NCBI GenBank assembly: GCA_009928665.1
Contig: SACF01000005.1
Coordinates: 62,001-126,000, forward strand
Length of the DNA stretch: 64,000 bases
Source: Alphaproteobacteria bacterium
GTDB taxonomy: Bacteria > Bacteroidota > Bacteroidia > Bacteroidales > FEN-979
Reading direction: 5' to 3'
In this document: positions 1 to 8,762 of the stretch, in pieces
Layout: the number at the start of each line of letters is the position of its first letter
Position numbering within the stretch: position 1 is the stretch's first letter
The notes under the pieces: model-generated
Told to the model about the DNA's origin: nothing
The model's input: the letters and a program-made list of their open reading frames with translations, nothing else
Databases searched by the model: none
Program-made: the position numbers and the translations under genes

Positions 1-38
1 CCCTTACTCCGGGAGACGCGAAAGAGCAGTTGCTTCAT
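1..38 (-). CDS. Possible start of a further minus-strand gene (partial)
   Basis: Downstream of the response regulator an ATG on the minus strand (36-38) opens a frame without a stop to the window edge, reading MKQLLFRVSRSKG. The basic, then hydrophobic beginning could be an N-terminus, and the 25-nt gap would suit a third gene of the two-component operon. Twelve codons are too few to decide. Confidence 0.2.
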   Translation of the reverse strand, partial: MKQLLFRVSRSK

Positions 39-63
39 CGCGTTTCGTTTTCGGGAATAACAA

Positions 64-771
64 TCAGGGTTTCGGCAGAATCAGCTTATAGCCGACATTG
101 TGAATATTTTCGATTTTGATGCCCGGATCATGGGATAGCATTTTCCGGAGCCGCGAGATGAAGACATCCAGACTCCGGCTGGAAAAGAAATGGTCGTTAC
201 CCCAAACCTTCAGTAAAATCTCTTCCCGTTTGATGACGGTATTCGGACTGGCAGCCAGCATCTGCAAAAGTTCGGCTTCTTTATGGGTCATCTTGAAATG
301 TTCCTCCCCTGAGCTAAGCTCCTGGTTCCGGGTATCAAAAATCAGGGTTCCCAATAACATGGAATCAGCGGTCGGTCCAGCTTGAAAGATCCGGCTCCGC
401 TTTAAAAATATTTCGATCTTCAGGATCAGTTCCTCCATGCTGTAGGGCTTGGTGATGTAATCATCGGCTCCCAGCGTCAACCCTTCAATTTTATCATCCT
501 TCGATGATTTGGCGGTCAGAAAGATGATGGGTATCTGATCGTCCTTCTCGCGGATTTTGCGGGCCAGTGAGAATCCGTCGAGTTTCGGCAACATGACATC
601 GAAAATGCAGAGGTCATAAGTTCCGTGGGCGAATTTTTCAAGCGCCTGATGTCCGTCAATGCAATGATCGACCGCGTAACCCCTCAGGGTCAGGTTATCG
701 CAGGTCACGAACGACAGGGTTTCGTCGTCCTCAACGTAGAGAATGCTGCTTCTTTTTTTTATCTGAGTCAC
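64..771 (-). CDS. OmpR/PhoB-family response regulator (RprY-like)
   Basis: DNA-binding response regulator of 235 aa. The receiver domain covers about residues 8-125: acidic pair E14/D15-D16, phosphoacceptor D58 in CIFDVMLPKLDG, conserved T87 and K108 in YITKPYS. A winged-helix trans_reg_C domain follows (about 135-232) with the usual SRSLDVFISRLRKML recognition region and C-terminal NVGYKL. It overlaps the end of the upstream kinase gene by 4 nt, so the two are translationally coupled and form a cognate pair. The sequence style (MLPKLDGF, ADDYITKP, SMEEL) resembles Bacteroides RprY, whose regulon includes envelope and oxidative stress genes; that parallel is family knowledge and the target genes here are unknown. 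Confidence 0.93.
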   Translation of the reverse strand: MTQIKKRSSILYVEDDETLSFVTCDNLTLRGYAVDHCIDGHQALEKFAHGTYDLCIFDVMLPKLDGFSLARKIREKDDQIPIIFLTAKSSKDDKIEGLTLGADDYITKPYSMEELILKIEIFLKRSRIFQAGPTADSMLLGTLIFDTRNQELSSGEEHFKMTHKEAELLQMLAASPNTVIKREEILLKVWGNDHFFSSRSLDVFISRLRKMLSHDPGIKIENIHNVGYKLILPKP

Positions 772-2036
772 TTGTTTAAAGGGATTTCAATGTTAAATGT
801 GGTTCCGTTTCCCGACTGGCTATCGAGGCTGATATCCCATCCGTGGGCCCGGCAAATATTCTTTACGTAGTAGAGTCCGAGCCCGAACCCCTTCACATCG
901 TGGATATTCCCGGAGGGCACCCTGAAAAATTTCCGGAAGACCTGCTTATGGTAACGTGGGGCGATTCCCGGCCCCCGATCCTGCACCGAAAGTACCATGC
1001 AGTCTGGTTTCAGGAGGGTCCGGATGGTGATCGTGGGATTTTCCCCGCCGTATTTTACGGCGTTGTCGAGCAGGTTGAACAGGATGTTGGTCAGGTGCAG
1101 GACATCCGCCTCTACAGGGGTCAGGCGTTTATCGGTCAGGGTATCGACTTGGATCCCGTTGTTCCTGTTCATCCGGAAGGTTTCGGCAACAGTTTCGACC
1201 AGGGTGTTCAAATCGATCGCCTCCTTTTTTAACTGTATTCCCTGGGTCTCCATCTTCGCAATCTGAAGCACTTTTTCCACCTGCTGGATGATCCGGTTGT
1301 TCTCCTGTTTAATCACCGAGGCATAGGTGTGCAGCCGGTCCGGTTCATTCAGGATCCCCGGCTGCAACAGCACATCCGCCGCGATGTGGATGCTCGAGAG
1401 CGGGGTTTTGAATTCGTGGGTCATGTTGTTGATAAAATCCTTTTGCATTTCGGAACCCCGTTTCTGCTGTAGAATCACGAAGATGGAATAAACGAAAAAA
1501 ATGATCGAGAGCAGCAGGATTGCGGTCAGAAAAAACCAGAGCGTCATGTTCCCGGCGAGCGTGTTCCGGATCCCGGGAAACCGGATCCCGAAATAATAGA
1601 TGTATTTGTCATACTTGGGGAGGGTCGACGACAGTTTAACAGGCTTCCCGGAACCGTCCTCCGAAATATAGGTTCCATAAACCATCTTGTCGTTATGACA
1701 ATCGTAAATGGCATATTCATAGTCGGTTTTCAGGTTCAGCCGGTTGAATTCGGTTTTCAGATAATACTCGAGGATGTTGGCGTCGATCATGCTGTTCACA
1801 TCCACCACGTAATAGTTTGACGACAGTTGATTTACCGGATTGACGGTCGACGGGATCGACTGATTCAGTTTGCTGATCTTGTCGGCAACATTGGTAAGGG
1901 CGATGACGACCGTTTGGTGGAATTGCTTTTCTTTAATATTCCATGCCTGCAGCAGAAAGTAAAGTTGGACCCCGATGATGGCAATGATGGAAAATGCCCC
2001 GAGCAGTACGACAAGTCTTACCTGTTTGTGTTTCAT
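768..2036 (-). CDS. Membrane sensor histidine kinase (RprX-like)
   Basis: 422-aa sensor kinase. Two membrane segments (about residues 9-31 and 166-190) bracket a roughly 135-residue periplasmic domain of no family I recognise. The cytoplasmic part has a HisKA domain with H207 in INNMTHEFKTPLSSI and a HATPase domain with N box (NILFNLLDNAVKYGG), G1 (DRGPGIAP) and G2 (GFGLGLYYVK). No HAMP domain is evident between TM2 and the H box. The 3' end overlaps the regulator gene by 4 nt. I found no consensus promoter in the 140-nt gap upstream. The pair belongs to the RprX/RprY-like class of Bacteroidota by overall motif style. Confidence 0.92.
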   Translation of the reverse strand: MKHKQVRLVVLLGAFSIIAIIGVQLYFLLQAWNIKEKQFHQTVVIALTNVADKISKLNQSIPSTVNPVNQLSSNYYVVDVNSMIDANILEYYLKTEFNRLNLKTDYEYAIYDCHNDKMVYGTYISEDGSGKPVKLSSTLPKYDKYIYYFGIRFPGIRNTLAGNMTLWFFLTAILLLSIIFFVYSIFVILQQKRGSEMQKDFINNMTHEFKTPLSSIHIAADVLLQPGILNEPDRLHTYASVIKQENNRIIQQVEKVLQIAKMETQGIQLKKEAIDLNTLVETVAETFRMNRNNGIQVDTLTDKRLTPVEADVLHLTNILFNLLDNAVKYGGENPTITIRTLLKPDCMVLSVQDRGPGIAPRYHKQVFRKFFRVPSGNIHDVKGFGLGLYYVKNICRAHGWDISLDSQSGNGTTFNIEIPLNK

Positions 2037-2221
2037 TGGAGTGTCTTAACCAGAATGTAAAATTAGCGATAATTCACAGAAAGAAAGCGGTTTTCAAAGT
2101 CGTTAACATAGTTTTACATTTTCCCTTGATAAATTTACATTTCATTAACCTGAATATTTCTGGAGTATGCTGAATTTTGTCGCACAAGATTTTTAACATC
2201 CACCTAATAAAAATGAACACC

Positions 2222-2665
2222 ATGAAAAAAAATGTGATTTTAATGATGGTCGTCCTGATGATGGCGATCGTTAACGCCAGTGCCCAGAGTCAGTCAACTT
2301 TGGTCACCGGGAAACCAGAAGTCAAAGCAAAAGTCAACGGCCCGGTCGCCAAATGGGATCAAACCGAGAACAACATGGGCGAAATCCCTCGGGGTATTCC
2401 CAAGGCTGTCCAGTTTACCTTGTCAAATGAGGGGAACGAACCCCTGATCATTTCGTCGGCTCAGGCTTCGTGCGGATGCACCAACCTGAACTATTCCAAA
2501 GAGCCGCTGCTGCCGGGAAAAAGCACGGCAATCTCTGTGACTTACAATGCGGCGGTGAAAGGAAATTTCTTTAAGACCATTACGGTACGGACCAACGCAA
2601 GTGATCAGCCGACCGTTCTGCAGATTAAAGGTAACGTCGTGGAGAAACAGGAAGAGAAGAAGTAG
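2222..2665 (+). CDS. DUF1573 family secreted protein
   Basis: 147 aa from the ATG at 2222, chosen because MKKNVILMMVVLMMAIVNASAQ is a typical signal peptide; ATG 2213 is an alternative, and the longer frame from TTG 2177 would put hydrophilic residues in front. The mature part carries one DUF1573 domain: KWDQTENNMGEIPRG start, then TLSNEGNEPLIISSAQASCGCT, the hallmark SCGC(T) motif, and a beta-rich remainder (immunoglobulin-like). DUF1573 proteins are abundant secreted proteins of Bacteroidota and Planctomycetes with no agreed function. A near-consensus -7 box (GAATTTTG, 2172-2179, one mismatch) lies upstream. Its 3' end overlaps the convergent small ORF by 41 nt. Confidence 0.85.
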   Translation: MKKNVILMMVVLMMAIVNASAQSQSTLVTGKPEVKAKVNGPVAKWDQTENNMGEIPRGIPKAVQFTLSNEGNEPLIISSAQASCGCTNLNYSKEPLLPGKSTAISVTYNAAVKGNFFKTITVRTNASDQPTVLQIKGNVVEKQEEKK

Positions 2666-2894
2666 CCGATTTCCTGATCTTCTGGTACCTGTTGTAAACC
2701 AGGTAGCCGGCCAGGAAAATCACAATGCCTGAAAGCAATCCCGGATGAACCGAGATCATATTCCCGAAAAAGTTGAAAAGGGTTGTAAACAATCCTTCCA
2801 GAGAATGAACAAGCGGGTTGAAGATTTTGGGAAATGCCTGGAGGATGACCTGAAAAATGTCGAAAGATGCAATAATATGTGAAAGGGTTTCCAT
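2625..2894 (-). CDS. Small single-pass membrane protein, unknown
   Basis: 89-aa ORF of no recognised family. A moderately hydrophobic amphipathic N-terminal half (many I, L, F) is followed by a clear membrane segment at about 53-68 (GLLSGIVIFLAGYLVY) and then a basic tail (NRYQKIRK), as expected for an inner-membrane protein with cytoplasmic C-terminus. It converges on the DUF1573 gene and overlaps its last 41 nt. Support for a real gene comes from a perfect TATCTTTG -7 box 33 nt upstream and the membrane-protein composition. It could still be a chance ORF. Confidence 0.5.
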   Translation of the reverse strand: METLSHIIASFDIFQVILQAFPKIFNPLVHSLEGLFTTLFNFFGNMISVHPGLLSGIVIFLAGYLVYNRYQKIRKSATSSLPVSPRRYL

Positions 2895-2926
2895 GGGTTA
2901 AAAATTTCAGGTTTAAAAAATCGTTT

Positions 2927-2934
2927 CAAAGATA
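2927..2934 (-). promoter_or_regulatory. Bacteroidota -7 promoter element (TATCTTTG)
   Basis: Read on the minus strand this matches TAnnTTTG exactly and sits 33 nt before the start of the small membrane ORF. No TTTG -33 element is visible at the usual distance. Confidence 0.5.
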
Positions 2935-3065
2935 CCCCTGCCGGACCGGTGGGGGTATTCTTTTTCGACGAGTTACCGAAAAAAGTGGATGAACCGGCAA
3001 AGGGAATAGCCGGAAACGGAGCATCGAATCACAGGTCTTTAGTTCTCCATTCATTACATATTTGT

Positions 3066-3073
3066 TACTTTTG
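3066..3073 (+). promoter_or_regulatory. Bacteroidota -7 promoter element (TACTTTTG) for the alkaline phosphatase
   Basis: Exact TAnnTTTG match ending 24 nt before the ATG at 3097, which gives a leader of roughly 15-20 nt. No convincing -33 element. I see no recognisable Pho-box repeat around it. Confidence 0.55.
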
Positions 3074-3096
3074 CCGATACATTTAAACCGACATCC

Positions 3097-4545
3097 ATGA
3101 AGCTTTCACGAATCGTTTGCGCTCTCCTGTTTATATGTTGTTTTTCCGCCACTCCGGGAGCGGGTAAAGACCCCGGCCGGGGTGGCCTACCCAATCCCAA
3201 AAACATCATCATTCTGATTGGTGACGGGATGGGATATAACCATATCCAGGCTGCCAACTTTTATGCAGGAGTCACATTTCAGGAGTACGAAAAGTTCCCG
3301 GTAAAGCTGGCGATGTCGCATTATCCCGCGAAAGCCGGTTCCTATGGCAAGGGCGACGGGGCTTCCAATTATTTCGCCACCGGTTACAATACGGTCGCTG
3401 CCTGGAGCGACACCCTTTACCTTAAAAGGAATTACACCGAATCGGCTGCTGCTGCTTCCGCGATGGCGACTGGTGTGAAGACTTACAACAATTCGATCGG
3501 GATGTCGGTCGGCCAGGATACCCTGGTCAACCTGGTACAATGGGCGAAAAGCATCGGAAAATCAGCCGGGGTGGTGACTTCGGTTCCATTTTGCCATGCG
3601 ACACCGGCCGGTTTCACGGCACATAACACGGTTCGTACCCATTATACAGAGATCGCCAGGGAGATGATCTTCGACAGCCGTAGCGATGTTATTATGGGAT
3701 GCGGCGCCCCGGATTATGATGACGACGGACGGACGTTGAAAAAGTGGGAAGATGCGAAGTACCTGGGCGACAGTAGTTTTTGGTTGGAATTCCTGAATGG
3801 ATCCGGACAGCGGACGACCTTCACGGTCAACGGGCTGACCCGATCGACGGGCGACGCCGACGGTGATGGGAAAGCCGACCCTTGGTGGATCATCCGTGAC
3901 GTCAAAGAATTTGAGAAACTGAGTAAGGGGAAGACTCCCCGGAGGGTTTTCGGAATTCCGAAAGTTCACGTTACCCTTCAACAGGGACGGACCGGGAAAC
4001 CCGGCGAAACCAAAGAGATGCCACCTTACACGACCCCGCTGACGCCAGGGCTTCCCACGCTTGACCAGATGGTACGCGCAGCGCTGAATGTACTGGATAA
4101 CAATCCAAAGGGTTTTTTCGTGATGATCGAGGGAGGCGCCACCGACTGGGCGTCGCACGACAACCAGAAAGGAAGGTTAATTGAGGAGATGATCGATTTC
4201 AATAACGCGGTGGAGGCGGTTCTCCAATGGGTCAACCAGAACAGCTCGTGGGAGGAGACCCTGGTGATTGTAACAGGCGACCATGAAACTGGACTCTTAT
4301 GGGGTGAATCCCCCTATAAGTCTTTGCAATCGCAGGGTAAAGGGCAACTGCCGGTCATGAAGTTTTTTTCAGGCGACCACACCAATTCCCTGATCCCCTT
4401 TTATGCCCGGGGGGCCGGAAGTGAAATCTACCGTTACTATGCAGATGAATTGGATAGCGTCAGAGGTCCTTACATACAGAATTCCGAGATTGCCCAGGCG
4501 ATTAAACTCATGTGGTATTCCGGATCGGAAAAGTTTTGCAAGTAA
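3097..4545 (+). CDS. Alkaline phosphatase (PhoA family), secreted
   Basis: 482-aa periplasmic or secreted phosphomonoesterase. Signal peptide about 1-23. Motifs of the PF00245 family are in order: IIILIGDGMGYNH with metal ligand D43; TESAAAASAMATGVKTYN with nucleophile S116; an insert with Asp-rich DADGDGKADPW (about 250-260), which looks like a calcium-binding loop; IEGGATDWASHDN (about 344-356); VTGDHETG (about 392-399); and GDHTNSLIPFYARG (about 425-438) with the last metal His. Length is normal for the family. It is convergent with the 5'-nucleotidase gene with a 44-nt gap, and the two together suggest release of phosphate from organic esters outside the cytoplasm. Confidence 0.93.
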   Translation: MKLSRIVCALLFICCFSATPGAGKDPGRGGLPNPKNIIILIGDGMGYNHIQAANFYAGVTFQEYEKFPVKLAMSHYPAKAGSYGKGDGASNYFATGYNTVAAWSDTLYLKRNYTESAAAASAMATGVKTYNNSIGMSVGQDTLVNLVQWAKSIGKSAGVVTSVPFCHATPAGFTAHNTVRTHYTEIAREMIFDSRSDVIMGCGAPDYDDDGRTLKKWEDAKYLGDSSFWLEFLNGSGQRTTFTVNGLTRSTGDADGDGKADPWWIIRDVKEFEKLSKGKTPRRVFGIPKVHVTLQQGRTGKPGETKEMPPYTTPLTPGLPTLDQMVRAALNVLDNNPKGFFVMIEGGATDWASHDNQKGRLIEEMIDFNNAVEAVLQWVNQNSSWEETLVIVTGDHETGLLWGESPYKSLQSQGKGQLPVMKFFSGDHTNSLIPFYARGAGSEIYRYYADELDSVRGPYIQNSEIAQAIKLMWYSGSEKFCK

Positions 4546-4589
4546 AAAAAGTGTTCCATACGGGAAGGTAAATGCCGACTCCCGGTTTT

Positions 4590-6035
4590 TCAGGGAGCGA
4601 CGGTTGAGCGTTTCACGCCCTGGTAGTTGATATCGGGATGGTTTCGGAGATAATTTATCAGACATTCGGCTGTGGTGTAGCGGTCGTCGATACCGGGGAG
4701 CGTATGGTCGAACTTGTAGGTCACCCCGATATAATTGCTCATCGCCACGGAATACCTGCGTACGGGATCAAGTGGCTTGCCGTCGGGACCGGTAATTTCA
4801 GCTGAATCGCATTGAAATTGCCCGTTATCCTTAATCCGGTAGGTCATCCCCGAAACCTGCAGATCAATACCTTTTTCCAGTTTGTACCCGTAACAGAGCA
4901 GCGACCGGATCTCATCGGGGGTGAGTTGAAACACGGTCACCGGGTTATTGAACGGATCGAGTTTGTAGATATCCTTCAGGGTGATGTCACCCGCTGATAT
5001 TGACTGGAGCCGGATGCCTCCCCGGTTCTGGACGGCGATATCGGTCTTGCAGGTTTCCCTCAAGGCTTCGGCCATCAGGCTGCCGATCTCATCAACCCCT
5101 TCTAAGGGCCGGGATGCAGAACCGACCACTTTTGCAAATTCTTCATTTTTGTTATAGGTGTCGATGCGTTTCCTGATTCCCGGGTTTTCGTTTTTCAGGC
5201 TGTTAAGGGCGATCAGGGTATCGCTGATGCGGATGATTTTGCCATTTCTGATATCAAGCGTCGTTTTTCCTACATATCTCAGATTTGAGCCTGCCTGCAG
5301 GATGGTTACTCCGTTTTCGACCATGGGTTTATCGACGAGTGTATGGGAGTGACCGCCGAGGATCAGGTCAAACTGCGGATGCGCATGTGCCAGATTTACA
5401 TCATCCTCAACGCCCAGATGGGTCAGTCCGATCAGCACGCCATACTGGTCCTTGACCTGTGTGAATTCTGCCGCTTTGGATATCCCGTCGTAGAATTTTA
5501 TTCCTGCCATTTTTGAAGGATGGGAGCTTGGCAATCCGTTTTCATCCAGTTGAATGATGCCCAGAAACGGGATTTCTAGTCCGGATTTGGTCTTCAGTAG
5601 AATCCAGGGCTGAAGGGGTTTCAGGGTCGCTCCGGAAACATCGAGGTTACAGCAGATAAACGGGAAAGCGGCTTGCGATATCCGTCTGTTGAGGGATTCC
5701 TGACCCATGTCAAATTCATGATTGCCAAGGGCGCTGACCATGAATCCGCACCGGTTCATCAGGTCGATCATGGGATATCCCGGGTCGGCGATCATGTCGA
5801 CCACCGGGTTCCCCGTGAAATTATCGCCCGACGACACGAGCCAGACGTTCGGAAAACGCGCGCGGAGACTGTCGGCAAGGTAAGCCAGTTTGGCCAGGTT
5901 GTCGATCTTGGAATGCATATCGTTGGTATGCAAAATAATGACCTGTTCGATCCGGTCATTCCCGGGTTGCTGTCTATATCCTGCTGCATTCAGCCAAAGA
6001 GCAGGCAGGAGAAGCAGTGTGATCCATGTTCTCAT
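4590..6035 (-). CDS. Secreted 5'-nucleotidase / metallophosphatase (UshA-like)
   Basis: 481 aa. Signal peptide about 1-18 (MRTWITLLLLPALWLNAAG). The N-terminal calcineurin-like metallophosphatase domain shows HTNDMH (36-41), SSGDNFTGNP, ALGNHEFDMG, LTHLGVE and GGHSHTLVD, which are the di-metal ligands. The C-terminal 5_nucleotid_C domain (about 300-480) has QNRGGIR and the substrate-pocket motif DPFNNPV, so both halves are in one protein, unlike some Bacteroidota that split them over two genes. It probably dephosphorylates nucleotides in the periplasm. It lies 11 nt after the 63-aa gene and very likely shares its promoter. Confidence 0.92.
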   Translation of the reverse strand: MRTWITLLLLPALWLNAAGYRQQPGNDRIEQVIILHTNDMHSKIDNLAKLAYLADSLRARFPNVWLVSSGDNFTGNPVVDMIADPGYPMIDLMNRCGFMVSALGNHEFDMGQESLNRRISQAAFPFICCNLDVSGATLKPLQPWILLKTKSGLEIPFLGIIQLDENGLPSSHPSKMAGIKFYDGISKAAEFTQVKDQYGVLIGLTHLGVEDDVNLAHAHPQFDLILGGHSHTLVDKPMVENGVTILQAGSNLRYVGKTTLDIRNGKIIRISDTLIALNSLKNENPGIRKRIDTYNKNEEFAKVVGSASRPLEGVDEIGSLMAEALRETCKTDIAVQNRGGIRLQSISAGDITLKDIYKLDPFNNPVTVFQLTPDEIRSLLCYGYKLEKGIDLQVSGMTYRIKDNGQFQCDSAEITGPDGKPLDPVRRYSVAMSNYIGVTYKFDHTLPGIDDRYTTAECLINYLRNHPDINYQGVKRSTVAP

Positions 6036-6046
6036 TTCGCAGGGTT

Positions 6047-6238
6047 TTATTTCAACACCAGTTGCTGACCCGCTTTCAGGGGGCCGTCGGGTTCGGTTTG
6101 ATTTCCAAAACGATCGTAAACTTTGATCTGCCCCCTGGTAAGTTGCTGAAACAACTCATGAGAGTAAGATTTCACTGCATCGCCAATGGTCATACCCGGC
6201 GATACTTCGACTTTATCCGAATTGATATAGATCGTCAT
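6047..6238 (-). CDS. 63-aa protein, possibly beta-grasp-like, first gene of the nucleotidase operon
   Basis: Small protein of unknown function. The pattern MTIYINSDKVEVSPGMTIGDAVK, then a short helix (HELFQQL), then beta-rich IKVYDRFGNQTEPDGPLKAGQQLVLK, is reminiscent of ThiS/MoaD-like beta-grasp proteins (TIYIN...V.PG.TI..AV), but the C-terminal Gly-Gly needed for sulfur carriage is absent; it ends LKAGQQLVLK. No signal peptide. A perfect -7 box lies 16 nt upstream and the nucleotidase gene follows after 11 nt, so this is the promoter-proximal gene. The fold suggestion is inference. Confidence 0.65.
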   Translation of the reverse strand: MTIYINSDKVEVSPGMTIGDAVKSYSHELFQQLTRGQIKVYDRFGNQTEPDGPLKAGQQLVLK

Positions 6239-6253
6239 AATTCAGAATTTGGG

Positions 6254-6261
6254 CAAAGATA
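6254..6261 (-). promoter_or_regulatory. Bacteroidota -7 promoter element (TATCTTTG)
   Basis: Exact match on the minus strand, 16 nt before the ATG at 6238. A TTTG occurs further upstream (6286-6289) but with a 24-nt spacer, longer than the usual 19-21. Confidence 0.55.
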
Positions 6262-6386
6262 GTAAACAGCGTAAAACGGCGGCATCAAACCGTTGACATG
6301 ACTGGCCGGGAATATCCGGAGATTATTTTCAATCAGGAGCATGCCCTGCGTGGCTGTTATCCCGGATGGGTTACTTGTGAAAGCAA

Positions 6387-7355
6387 TCAGATAGCGTATT
6401 TCTTTACGAAATCAGCATAGGTTCTGGCGATTCCTTCGCGGAGGTGAATTGTTGGGGTGAATCCTAATGAGTTGAGCAGGGTGACGTTTAACAATTTCCG
6501 CGGAGTGCCGTCGGGTTTCGAGGTATCAAAGACCAGTTTGCCTTCAAAGCCAACAATTTCGCGGATTAAAAGGGCAAGATCGTGGATCGTGATCTCCTTT
6601 CCCCATCCAATATTCACGAATTTGGAACCGGAATAAGTTTGCATGAGAAAAACCACCGCTGCGGCAAGATCATCCACATGCATGAATTCACGCAAGGGGG
6701 ATCCGGTGCCCCAGATCGTCACGCTTTCTGCCCCGTTTATTTTAGCTTCGTGAAACTTACGGATCAGTGCAGGCAACACGTGCGAGTTTTGCAGATCATA
6801 ATTATCGTTGGGTCCGTAAAGGTTGGTAGGCATCACGGCAATGAAATTGGTGCCGTATTGCAGGTTGTAGTTTTCACAGAGTTTCAGTCCGGCGATTTTA
6901 GCAATGGCATATGGTTCGTTGGTGTATTCGAGCGGACCAGTCAAAAGTGCGTCTTCGCGGATTGGCTGCGGGGCATTTCTTGGATAGATACAGGAGCTTC
7001 CCAGAAAGAGCAGTTTTTTTACCCCGGAAAGGTAAGCCTGGTGGATGACGTTATTTTGAATCACCAGGTTCTCATAAAGGAACCGGGCACGGTAAGTGTT
7101 GTTGGCTTCGATTCCGCCTACCCGGGCAGCGGCTAAAAAAACAAATGCAGGCTGCTCTTCCGAAAACAGCTTGTTGCAGGCCAACGGATCGATAAGATCA
7201 GCAGTGCGGTAACGAACCCCGTCGACAGGTTCTTTTATTTGCCGGTAATCACAACCAACGATTTGTTCAAATTCCTGATCAATTAAATTCCTTAGGATGG
7301 CGCTGCCGACCATTCCGGATGAGCCCAGTATCAGGATTTTATCATTTTTATTCAT
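6387..7355 (-). CDS. fcl: GDP-L-fucose synthase
   Basis: Epimerase/reductase that converts GDP-4-keto-6-deoxy-D-mannose to GDP-L-fucose. 322 aa from the ATG at 7355 ([19 protein letters not shown]); the frame extends to 7379, but the internal ATG gives the standard N-terminus and an 8-nt overlap with the end of gmd. Extended SDR: Rossmann GSSGMVGS at the start, AARVGGI, the active-site series FLGSSCIYP and YAIAK (Ser-Cys-Tyr-Lys), [10 protein letters not shown] and the substrate-side [10 protein letters not shown]. Length and all motifs are complete. With gmd it forms the two-step GDP-fucose pathway, feeding capsule, O-antigen or glycoprotein fucosylation. Confidence 0.95.
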   Translation of the reverse strand: MNKNDKILILGSSGMVGSAILRNLIDQEFEQIVGCDYRQIKEPVDGVRYRTADLIDPLACNKLFSEEQPAFVFLAAARVGGIEANNTYRARFLYENLVIQNNVIHQAYLSGVKKLLFLGSSCIYPRNAPQPIREDALLTGPLEYTNEPYAIAKIAGLKLCENYNLQYGTNFIAVMPTNLYGPNDNYDLQNSHVLPALIRKFHEAKINGAESVTIWGTGSPLREFMHVDDLAAAVVFLMQTYSGSKFVNIGWGKEITIHDLALLIREIVGFEGKLVFDTSKPDGTPRKLLNVTLLNSLGFTPTIHLREGIARTYADFVKKYAI

Positions 7356-8463
7356 AGTAATTTTTAATATCGAAACCACCTTCTTTCAAGAACTTGTCCC
7401 TTTTCATCAGTTTCAGATCGCTGATGACCATGTCGGTGATCAGGGATCCGAGATCATGTTCCGGTTTCCAGCCCAATTGACTTTTGGCCTTGGAAGGATC
7501 GCCAATCAGCAGTTCAACTTCAGTGGGTCGGAAATAGCGGGGATCAACCCGTACTACAACCTTTCCTGCAGGCAGATTGTATTCCGGATTCAGACACTCC
7601 CTGACGATGCCTTGTTCATTCACTCCTTCACCTTCGAAATCGACCACAATTCCCAACTCTTTAAAGGCGAGTCGCACAAAATCGCGAACTTCGGTGGTTA
7701 CACCGGTGGCGATTACATAATCTTCGGGCTTGTCCTGCTGAAGGATCAGGTACATCGCTTTGATATAGTCTTTGGCATGACCCCAGTCGCGCTTTGCAGA
7801 GAGATTTCCAAGATGAAGGGTGTCCTGGAGCCCCAATGCAATTTTGGCAACAGCACGGGTGATTTTCCGGGTAACGAAGGTCTCTCCGCGGATGGGCGAT
7901 TCGTGGTTGAAAAGAATACCATTACAGGCAAACATATTATAAGCCTCCCGGTAGTTTACCACAATCCAGTACGCGTAAAGTTTGGCAACTGCATACGGAG
8001 AACGCGGATAAAACGGGGTTTTTTCCGATTGCGGTATTTCGTGTACCTTCCCATACAACTCACTGGTGGAGGCCTGGTAAAACCGTGTCTTATCAGTCAT
8101 TTTCAACAGCCTGATGGCTTCGAGAAGCCTCAGGGTACCCAGTGCATCAGCATTTGCAGTATATTCAGCGGTTTCAAAGCTGACCTGAACATGCGACATA
8201 GCGGCAATATTGTAGATCTCATCCGGTTGCGTCTCCTGTACGATCCGGATAAGATTGGTCGAATCGGTCATGTCACCATAGTGAAGAAAAAAATGTTTGT
8301 CACTCACGAAAGGATCCTGATACAAGTGATCAATCCGGTCGGTATTGAACAGAGATGATCTCCTTTTAATGCCATGGACAATATATCCCTGTTTCAGGAG
8401 GTATTCCGAAAGATAAGCTCCGTCCTGACCCGTTACTCCTGTTATCAAAGCGACTTTTCTCAT
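7348..8463 (-). CDS. gmd: GDP-mannose 4,6-dehydratase
   Basis: 371-aa NADP-dependent dehydratase, first committed step to GDP-L-fucose, GDP-rhamnose or GDP-colitose. Motifs: [15 protein letters not shown] (NADP-binding, with the GxxGxxG spacing), [33 protein letters not shown] (catalytic Tyr-Lys), [16 protein letters not shown] and [16 protein letters not shown]. The length is normal. Start ATG at 8463. The downstream fcl overlaps its stop, which fixes the end product as GDP-L-fucose. The intergenic region upstream is shared with the divergent efflux operon. Confidence 0.96.
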   Translation of the reverse strand: MRKVALITGVTGQDGAYLSEYLLKQGYIVHGIKRRSSLFNTDRIDHLYQDPFVSDKHFFLHYGDMTDSTNLIRIVQETQPDEIYNIAAMSHVQVSFETAEYTANADALGTLRLLEAIRLLKMTDKTRFYQASTSELYGKVHEIPQSEKTPFYPRSPYAVAKLYAYWIVVNYREAYNMFACNGILFNHESPIRGETFVTRKITRAVAKIALGLQDTLHLGNLSAKRDWGHAKDYIKAMYLILQQDKPEDYVIATGVTTEVRDFVRLAFKELGIVVDFEGEGVNEQGIVRECLNPEYNLPAGKVVVRVDPRYFRPTEVELLIGDPSKAKSQLGWKPEHDLGSLITDMVISDLKLMKRDKFLKEGGFDIKNYYE

Positions 8464-8762
8464 AGGTTTTCTATTTTATTGCCGAACCCGACAAATATTC
8501 TCATTTCACCCGGTAAAGTTACTACTCTTTTTTGTAATTGAAGTACCATTCAGACCAGACAATCATCCTCGGGGATTCTGGACGGACATTCATCGGCATT
8601 TTGAAGGGTTTCGTCGACAAATGGTAGCAGGCAATATATAATCGGTATAATTTCGCCCCCGCATTGCCTTCAGGGCAATTTTTGTTATAAGGGGCGCCGG
8701 TCTGACCCCGGGGACCATGAGGGGGAAGGATAAATCAGTAACGAATTTTGATCCAATTATTC
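8464..8762. other. Divergent intergenic region between gmd and tolC-like gene
   Basis: 299 nt with no gene. It must hold both promoters. On the plus strand TAATTTCG near 8647-8654 is one mismatch from the -7 consensus. It is followed by a 6-bp hairpin (ATTGCC 8663-8668 / GGCAAT 8674-8679, 5-nt loop) and four to five T residues, then a GC-rich stretch (8691-8725). The arrangement would fit a structured or attenuated leader of the efflux operon, but the stem is short. No exact TAnnTTTG was found on the minus strand for gmd. Confidence 0.35.

Noticed and set aside
2177..2221. TTG 2177 as start of the DUF1573 protein
   Set aside because: It adds 15 mainly polar residues before a good signal peptide, and the TTG is part of a near-consensus promoter box.
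7297..8358. 353-codon plus-strand frame across gmd
   Set aside because: Antisense shadow of gmd, whose motifs are complete; the product is unlike any protein and has no promoter or start context.
8663..8683. Intrinsic terminator on the plus strand between gmd and the efflux operon
   Set aside because: No plus-strand gene ends before it, the stem is only 6 bp, and it is in the leader of the efflux operon; at most an attenuator.
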